Positions 59,067 to 64,000 of a DNA stretch of 64,000 nt are shown here, piece by piece. A model generated the notes under the pieces. That model was not told the DNA's origin. It saw nothing but the letters and a program-made list of their open reading frames with translations, and searched no databases. The number at the start of each line of letters is the position of its first letter. The stretch's first letter is position 1. Source of the DNA: Gluconacetobacter tumulisoli (lineage in GTDB: Bacteria; Pseudomonadota; Alphaproteobacteria; Acetobacterales; Acetobacteraceae); assembly GCF_014174155.1 (NCBI RefSeq), contig NZ_JABEQM010000001.1, positions 310,001 to 374,000 of the forward strand, given 5' to 3'. A program made the translations under genes and the position numbers.

Positions 59067-60985
59067 CCGATCGCCCCGTCGTCCTGCTGGTCGATGACGA
59101 GCCCGAGATCCTGGTCGCGCTGACCGACCTGCTGGAAGATGCGTTCACGATCCTGTCCACCACCTCGCCGGTCGAGGCGCTGGATATCCTGGCCCGGCGA
59201 CGGGACGTGGATGTCATCGTCTCCGACCAGCGGATGCCGGAGATGGGCGGCGACGTCATGCTGGCCCGGGCCCGGGCCTTCTGCGACGCGCAGGCGATCC
59301 TGCTGACCGGCTATGCCGATATCGGGGCGGTGGCGGCGGCGCTGAACCAGGGCCGGATCTCGTTCTATTCCCACAAGCCCTGGGATGCCGACGCGTTGCG
59401 CGCCATGATCGTGCAGGCGGCGCAGCATCATCGCCTGGAAGCGGAGCTGGGAACCGAACGGATGCTGCTGCGCGGGCTGCTGCAGAACCTGCGGTCCGGC
59501 CTGGGCTTCAAGGACCCCGATGGACGGTTCATCCGCATCAACCGCCAGGCCGCCGCCTTCTTCGGGAGGGACGAGGCCGCCTGCTTGGGCCAGCGGGAAG
59601 AGGATCTGTGCGATCCCGCCCTGCTGCCCGGCCTGCGTGCGGCCGAGGTCCGCCTGGCGGCGGAGGGCCGGGATGAGGAGGTCATCGCCTTTCCCGACGC
59701 CGCGGGCGTGACCTGGCGCGAATTCACGCGCGCGCAACTCGGCGGCGGCGACCCGCGCCAGGGCGGCTATTCCGTCGTCATCAACCGCGACATCACGCAG
59801 CAGCGGGAAATGGAGGCACGCCTGCGGCAGGCGGAAAAGATGCAGGCCCTGGGGACTATGGCCGGCGGAATCGCCCATGATTTCAACAATCTGCTGACGG
59901 CGGTGATGGGGTCGCTGGAACTGGCCAGCGACATGGGGCCGGAACTGGACCAGGGGACGGCCCGGCTGCTGGACAACGCCATGGCGGCGGCGCGACGGGG
60001 CGCGGACCTGACCCGGCGGCTGCTGAATTTCAGCCGTCCGCGCGATTTGAGCCTGCAACCGGTCGACGTGAACGCCCTGCTGCGCGGCTTGCATGACCTG
60101 TTGATGCAGGGGGTGACCTCTCGCCGGGGCCGCGAAGGCGGGCCGGGACGGGTTCCATTCGACATCCGCATGGACGGGCTGGCCCGGGACGGGACCCTGC
60201 CGCCGGTGCGCACCGATGCGGGTCAGCTGGAACTGGCGTTGCTCAACCTGTGCATCAACGCCAGCGACGCGATGCCCGACGGGGGAACCATCACCCTGTC
60301 GACGGCGCAGGCGCATATGGACGCCGTCGCTGCGGGCGGCGACCTGGAGCCGGGCGATTATGTCGTGGTGTCGGTGACCGACCAGGGGACGGGCATGCCG
60401 CCCGAAACGCTGGCCCGGATCTTCGAGCCGTTCTTCACCACCAAGGACGTGGGACGGGGTACCGGCCTGGGCCTGTCGATGATTTACGGTTTCGTGCGCC
60501 ACGCGGGGGGCGACGTGCGCGTGACCAGCGCGCCGGGACAGGGCACGCGGGTAGATCTGTACCTGCCTGTCCACCATTGTCCGGCCGCCGGCCTGGCAGT
60601 GCCCGAGGAGGAGCGCCCCGCACGGGCGTCGCATCCCATGCGGGTGCTGGTGGTGGATGACGAGGCAGGCGTACGCGCGGTCACCGCGGGCTTCCTGCGA
60701 ACCATGGGGCATGACGTGACCGAGGCCGAGGGCGGGGCGGAGGCCCTGGCCCGGGTGGAGGCGTCGGCCGAGGGGCCGGACCTGGTCGTGATGGACGTCA
60801 TGATGCCCGAGATGGGGGGCGAGGAAGCCGCCCGGCGGATCCATGCGCTCCGGCCCGATCTGCGCGTGCTGTTCCTGACCGGCTATGCCGATGACGGCAG
60901 CCTGCCGGGCAATGCGCTGGTGCTGCGCAAGCCCTTCACCCAGGTGGAACTGGCGGGGCACGTGAATCGGGCCATGGTGGACTGA
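59063..60985 (+). CDS. Hybrid sensor histidine kinase: REC-PAS-HisKA-HATPase-REC
   Basis: A 640-residue soluble hybrid kinase. N-terminal receiver ([15 protein letters not shown]; Asp55 in [11 protein letters not shown]), a PAS domain (about 145-245), HisKA ([22 protein letters not shown]), HATPase with [20 protein letters not shown], and a C-terminal receiver ([13 protein letters not shown] ... [12 protein letters not shown]). AGGAGG precedes the ATG. It overlaps the end of the CheS-like gene by four bases. With two receivers around the kinase core, it could collect phosphate from CheA or the CheS-like kinase. Confidence 0.92.
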   Translation: MTDRPVVLLVDDEPEILVALTDLLEDAFTILSTTSPVEALDILARRRDVDVIVSDQRMPEMGGDVMLARARAFCDAQAILLTGYADIGAVAAALNQGRISFYSHKPWDADALRAMIVQAAQHHRLEAELGTERMLLRGLLQNLRSGLGFKDPDGRFIRINRQAAAFFGRDEAACLGQREEDLCDPALLPGLRAAEVRLAAEGRDEEVIAFPDAAGVTWREFTRAQLGGGDPRQGGYSVVINRDITQQREMEARLRQAEKMQALGTMAGGIAHDFNNLLTAVMGSLELASDMGPELDQGTARLLDNAMAAARRGADLTRRLLNFSRPRDLSLQPVDVNALLRGLHDLLMQGVTSRRGREGGPGRVPFDIRMDGLARDGTLPPVRTDAGQLELALLNLCINASDAMPDGGTITLSTAQAHMDAVAAGGDLEPGDYVVVSVTDQGTGMPPETLARIFEPFFTTKDVGRGTGLGLSMIYGFVRHAGGDVRVTSAPGQGTRVDLYLPVHHCPAAGLAVPEEERPARASHPMRVLVVDDEAGVRAVTAGFLRTMGHDVTEAEGGAEALARVEASAEGPDLVVMDVMMPEMGGEEAARRIHALRPDLRVLFLTGYADDGSLPGNALVLRKPFTQVELAGHVNRAMVD

Positions 60986-61040
60986 GAGTCCCGCCCTTCG
61001 GGCCTTGTCCTGCGCCGCGAACAGCCTATCTGTTTCAGTC

Positions 61041-61634
61041 ATGCAGAATATTCACGCGACCCCCCAAGATCCCATCGGCTGGCACGGAACGACGATCCTG
61101 TGCGTGCGCCGGGGCGCGCAGGTGGCGATGGCCGGCGACGGCCAGGTCACGCTGGGCGCCACCGTCATCAAGGGCAATGCCCGCAAGGTCCGGCGGATCG
61201 GCCCGGCCGGTGCGATCCTCGCCGGATTCGCCGGTGCCACCGCCGATGCCTTCACCCTGCTGGAACGGCTGGAAGCCAAGCTGGAACGCTATCCGAACCA
61301 GCTGGAGCGCGCCTGCGTCGAACTGGCCAAGGATTGGCGGACCGACCGCTACCTGCGGCGGCTGGAGGCCATGATGGCCGTCGCCGACGCCGAACGGTCG
61401 TTCACCCTGACCGGCAACGGCGACGTGCTGGAGCCCGAGGACGGCATCATCGCGATCGGGTCGGGCGGCAACTACGCCCTGTCGGCCGCGCGGGCGTTGG
61501 CGGACATCGACGGGCTGTCGGCCGCCGAGATCGCGCGGCGCGCCATGCGCATCGCCGGCGATATCTGTGTTTACACCAATTATTCCGTGATCCTGGAGAC
61601 CCTGGGCCAGGAGACGGACGAGGCCGCATCGTGA
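61041..61634 (+). CDS. hslV: ATP-dependent protease subunit HslV
   Basis: Proteolytic subunit of HslUV. About 197 residues. The catalytic threonine is Thr17, in [11 protein letters not shown], so the 16 residues before it form a propeptide to be removed, rather than the one-residue leader of E. coli HslV. Other family blocks: [20 protein letters not shown] and [18 protein letters not shown]. Start ATG 61041 ([11 protein letters not shown]); the frame is open to 61005 without better site. HslV stop overlaps hslU. Confidence 0.96.
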   Translation: MQNIHATPQDPIGWHGTTILCVRRGAQVAMAGDGQVTLGATVIKGNARKVRRIGPAGAILAGFAGATADAFTLLERLEAKLERYPNQLERACVELAKDWRTDRYLRRLEAMMAVADAERSFTLTGNGDVLEPEDGIIAIGSGGNYALSAARALADIDGLSAAEIARRAMRIAGDICVYTNYSVILETLGQETDEAAS

Positions 61635-62950
61635 TGGACGCCCCCAACCACTCCCCCCGCGAGATCGTCTCCGAACTCGATCGCTTCATCATCGGCCAGG
61701 CCGACGCGAAACGCGCGGTCGCCATCGCGCTGCGCAATCGCTGGCGCCGTGCCCAGCTGGCCGACGGCCTGCGCGACGAGGTCGTGCCCAAGAACATCCT
61801 GATGATCGGCCCGACCGGCTGCGGCAAGACCGAGATCGCCCGCCGGCTGGCCCGGCTGGCGCAGGCGCCGTTCCTGAAGGTCGAGGCCACCAAATTCACC
61901 GAAGTCGGCTATGTCGGCCGTGACGTCGAAAGCATCGTGCGCGACCTGGTCGAGGTCTCGCTGAACATGCTGCGCGACCTGCGCCGGCGCGACGTGCAGG
62001 CCCGCGCCGAACTGGCGGCCGAAAGCCGGCTGGTGGATGCGCTGGTGGGCGAAGGCGCGTCCGCCGACACCAAGAACAAGTTCCGCCGCATGCTGCGCAA
62101 TGGCGAGCTGGAGGAAAAGGACGTCGAGATCTCGGTCGCCGACGCCCAGGGGGCCGGCGGCATGGGCGAGATGCCGAACATGGCGCCGGGCACCGTCATC
62201 AATTTCTCTGACATGATGAAGGGGCTGATGAACCGGGTGCCGCAGCGCCGCCGCATGACCGTCGCCGCCGCGCGCGAGGCCCTGACGCGCGAGGAAGCCG
62301 ACAAGATGCTGGATAACGACGCCCTGACCAGCGAGGCGGTGGCCCACGCGCAGGATCACGGCATCGTCTTCCTCGACGAAATCGACAAGGTCTGCGCCCG
62401 GTCGTCCGAAAGCGGCTTCCGGGGCGGCGACGTCTCGCGCGAAGGCGTGCAGCGCGACCTGCTGCCGTTGATCGAGGGCACGACGGTGTCGACCAAGTAC
62501 GGGCCGGTCAAGACCGATCACATCCTGTTCATCGCCTCCGGCGCATTCCACATCGCCAAGCCGTCCGACCTGCTGCCCGAACTGCAGGGACGCCTGCCGA
62601 TCCGCGTGGAACTGTCGCCGCTGACGCGGGACGACCTGCGGCGGATCCTGACGGAGCCGGAGCATTCGCTGCTGAAGCAGTACACCGCCCTGATGGGAAC
62701 CGAGGGCGTGGAACTGGAATTCTCGGACGACGCGGTGGACGCGCTGGCGGAACTGGCGGCCGACATCAACGAGCGGATCGAGAACATCGGCGCCCGCCGT
62801 CTGGCGACCGTGCTGGAACGGATGCTGGAAGAGGTGTCGTTCACCGCATCCGACCGGTCGGGCCAGTCGGTGCGCATCACCGCGGCCGACGTGCAGGAAC
62901 GGGTGGCGCCGCTCGCCCGCAAGGGTGACCTCAGCCGCTTCATCCTGTAG
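61634..62950 (+). CDS. hslU: ATP-dependent protease ATPase subunit HslU
   Basis: AAA+ unfoldase of HslUV, 438 residues. Walker [15 protein letters not shown], pore loop GYVGRDVES, Walker [11 protein letters not shown], and the C-terminal sensor region ([18 protein letters not shown]), ending in the SRFIL tail that activates HslV. ATG overlaps the hslV stop as TGATG; an in-frame GTG three bases before is also possible. Confidence 0.97.
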   Translation: MDAPNHSPREIVSELDRFIIGQADAKRAVAIALRNRWRRAQLADGLRDEVVPKNILMIGPTGCGKTEIARRLARLAQAPFLKVEATKFTEVGYVGRDVESIVRDLVEVSLNMLRDLRRRDVQARAELAAESRLVDALVGEGASADTKNKFRRMLRNGELEEKDVEISVADAQGAGGMGEMPNMAPGTVINFSDMMKGLMNRVPQRRRMTVAAAREALTREEADKMLDNDALTSEAVAHAQDHGIVFLDEIDKVCARSSESGFRGGDVSREGVQRDLLPLIEGTTVSTKYGPVKTDHILFIASGAFHIAKPSDLLPELQGRLPIRVELSPLTRDDLRRILTEPEHSLLKQYTALMGTEGVELEFSDDAVDALAELAADINERIENIGARRLATVLERMLEEVSFTASDRSGQSVRITAADVQERVAPLARKGDLSRFIL

Positions 62951-62970
62951 ACCGACCCGATCGAAGACAT

Positions 62971-62999
62971 GGCGCGTGGCCCGTATCGGGCCGCGCGCC
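62971..62999. terminator. Hairpin after hslVU
   Basis: GGCGCGTGGCCC-GTATC-GGGCCGCGCGCC forms a stem with one T-G wobble, 20 bases after hslU and before the SufE-like gene. No T-run follows, so it may be a weak terminator or an attenuator. Confidence 0.4.
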
Positions 63000-63015
63000 G
63001 GACGCAGGACATACG

Positions 63016-63456
63016 ATGACCGATCCGTTCGTCAGGCCCGAGGACGACACCGCGTCCGAGGCCGTCGCCGCCATTGGCGAGGAGCTGGAACTGTTCGACG
63101 ACTGGATGCAGCGCTACCAGTACATCATCGAACTGGGCCGCAAGCTGCCGCCTTTTCCGAAGGACTGGATGGATGACGCCCATCGCGTCCCCGGCTGCCA
63201 GAGTCAGGTCTGGCTGGAGGTGCGGGAACGGGACGGCCTCCTGTTCTTCGCCGGGGCGTCGGACGCGGCGATCGTCTCGGGCCTGGTGGCGCTGCTGCTG
63301 CGGGTCTATTCGGGGCGCGGCGCCGCCGAGATCCTGGCGACCGATCCGGGTTTCCTGCGTGACCTGGGGCTGGTGCAGGCGCTGTCGACCAACCGGGGCA
63401 ACGGGGTCGAGGCCATGGCCCGCGCGATCCGGCAGGCGGCATCCGCCTCCGCCTGA
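63016..63456 (+). CDS. SufE family iron-sulfur assembly protein
   Basis: A sulfur-acceptor protein that works with a cysteine desulfurase such as SufS. 146 residues with the active cysteine in HRVPGCQSQVWLEV and the family helix DDWMQRYQYIIELGRKLP. No other suf genes are in the window, so it is an orphan. The start ATG has AGGA six bases upstream. Confidence 0.93.
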   Translation: MTDPFVRPEDDTASEAVAAIGEELELFDDWMQRYQYIIELGRKLPPFPKDWMDDAHRVPGCQSQVWLEVRERDGLLFFAGASDAAIVSGLVALLLRVYSGRGAAEILATDPGFLRDLGLVQALSTNRGNGVEAMARAIRQAASASA

Positions 63457-63521
63457 GGGCTTCTCAAGGGCGCTGGTGGGTTCGGACAAAGCCCGCCCGT
63501 CATGTCGTAGCCATCGTCTGC

Positions 63522-64000
63522 TCAGGACGCCGTGCGCAGGGCGTTCCCCGCCGCGCGGTCCATGCGCAGATAGCGCGGGATCGACAGGGCGAGCGGGATG
63601 GCGACCACCAGGAAGGCCCAATGGAAATCGGCCGCGACGAAGGCGTCGGTGGCGGGATGTTCGCCCCGCAGCGTCGCGACGACGCGCAGCGCCAGCGCGC
63701 CGAACGCGATTCCCAGGCCGATGCACATCTGCTGGTTGACGCTGAGCAGCGTGCTGGCCGCGCCTTTTTCGCTGTCGTTGATGTCGGCATAGCCCAGCGT
63801 CGCCAGCAGCGTGTACTGCATCGACCGCGTCACCCCGCAGCCCAGCAGGATCAGCAGCAGGATCGCCAGCGGCGTCGACGGTACCATCGTCGCGGCCAGC
63901 AGGATGAACACCACGCCCAGCGCCGCGTTCAGGCTGGCCGTGGCGCGGAATCCCCATGTCGCGAGGATGCGGGTCGTGAACATCTTCATGCCGAGATTGC
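63522..64000 (-). CDS. MFS transporter, C-terminal part (runs off window)
   Basis: The last 155-plus residues of a major facilitator, continuing beyond base 64000 in frame. Visible are the end of one helix pair (LNAALGVVFILLAATMVPS, LAILLLILLGCGVTRSMQYTLLATLGYADI) and SVNQQMCIGLGIAFGALALRVVATLRGE, typical of 12-14 TM drug exporters of the DHA2 type. The final hydrophobic segment is WAFLVVAIPLALSI. The Met at 63989 is internal. Substrate unknown. Confidence 0.85.
   Translation of the reverse strand, partial: NLGMKMFTTRILATWGFRATASLNAALGVVFILLAATMVPSTPLAILLLILLGCGVTRSMQYTLLATLGYADINDSEKGAASTLLSVNQQMCIGLGIAFGALALRVVATLRGEHPATDAFVAADFHWAFLVVAIPLALSIPRYLRMDRAAGNALRTAS

Overview
The window looks like chromosomal DNA of a high-G+C alphaproteobacterium. 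It is most likely an acetic-acid-bacterium relative (Acetobacteraceae). Pointers are the alphaproteobacterial forms of RpoD, HslV and GreA, a CarA with a DNA-binding-like N-terminus, a PhaR/PhaB/PhaC cluster, and an intact LPS and ribosomal gene set. The family assignment is inference from gene content. No tRNA, rRNA, CRISPR array, prophage or complete insertion sequence was seen. About 60 genes are called.

Layout. 1-7.25 kb: the end of upp, a dodecin gene, then a minus-strand run carA-carB-greA-ilvA (pyrimidine/arginine precursor, transcript cleavage factor, threonine deaminase). 7.4-12.5 kb: yqeY, dnaG, rpoD (the macromolecular-synthesis block) and an acetyltransferase. 12.8-15.6 kb: rpsF-rpsR-rplI with a strong terminator, then cfa. 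15.6-22.5 kb, minus strand: lptF-lptG-lptD-surA-rsmA, an outer-membrane biogenesis operon ending in an rRNA methylase that seems to use a CTG start. 22.6-28.8 kb: an FAD-linked 2-hydroxyacid dehydrogenase, an orphan membrane protein, a Sua5/TsaC enzyme, cysQ, and divergent pepA-holC.

28.8-37.7 kb is the most unusual region. It holds a short inverted-repeat element, an aldo/keto reductase, and a six-gene membrane complex related to hydrogenase-4/complex I. The catalytic subunit has lost the four cysteines that bind nickel-iron, and the first five genes encode almost no lysine. A decayed minus-strand gene is wedged between the large- and small-subunit genes. This resembles the energy-converting-hydrogenase-related (Ehr) class, whose function is not established.

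37.6-49.7 kb: pssA-psd (phosphatidylethanolamine synthesis), a methyltransferase, gloB, a glutathione transferase, a class-III-like polyhydroxyalkanoate module (phaE-like, phaC, phaB, divergent phaR), a DUF2125 protein, an intergenic region with perfect DnaA boxes beside an A/T tract (origin-like), then plsC-ydcF-ftsX-ftsE. 49.8-61.0 kb: a Wsp/Che3-type chemosensory operon (CheW, CheR-TPR, CheW, MCP, CheA-REC, CheB) that ends in two receiver-histidine kinases instead of a diguanylate cyclase. 61.0-64.0 kb: hslV-hslU, a SufE-like protein, and the end of an MFS transporter.
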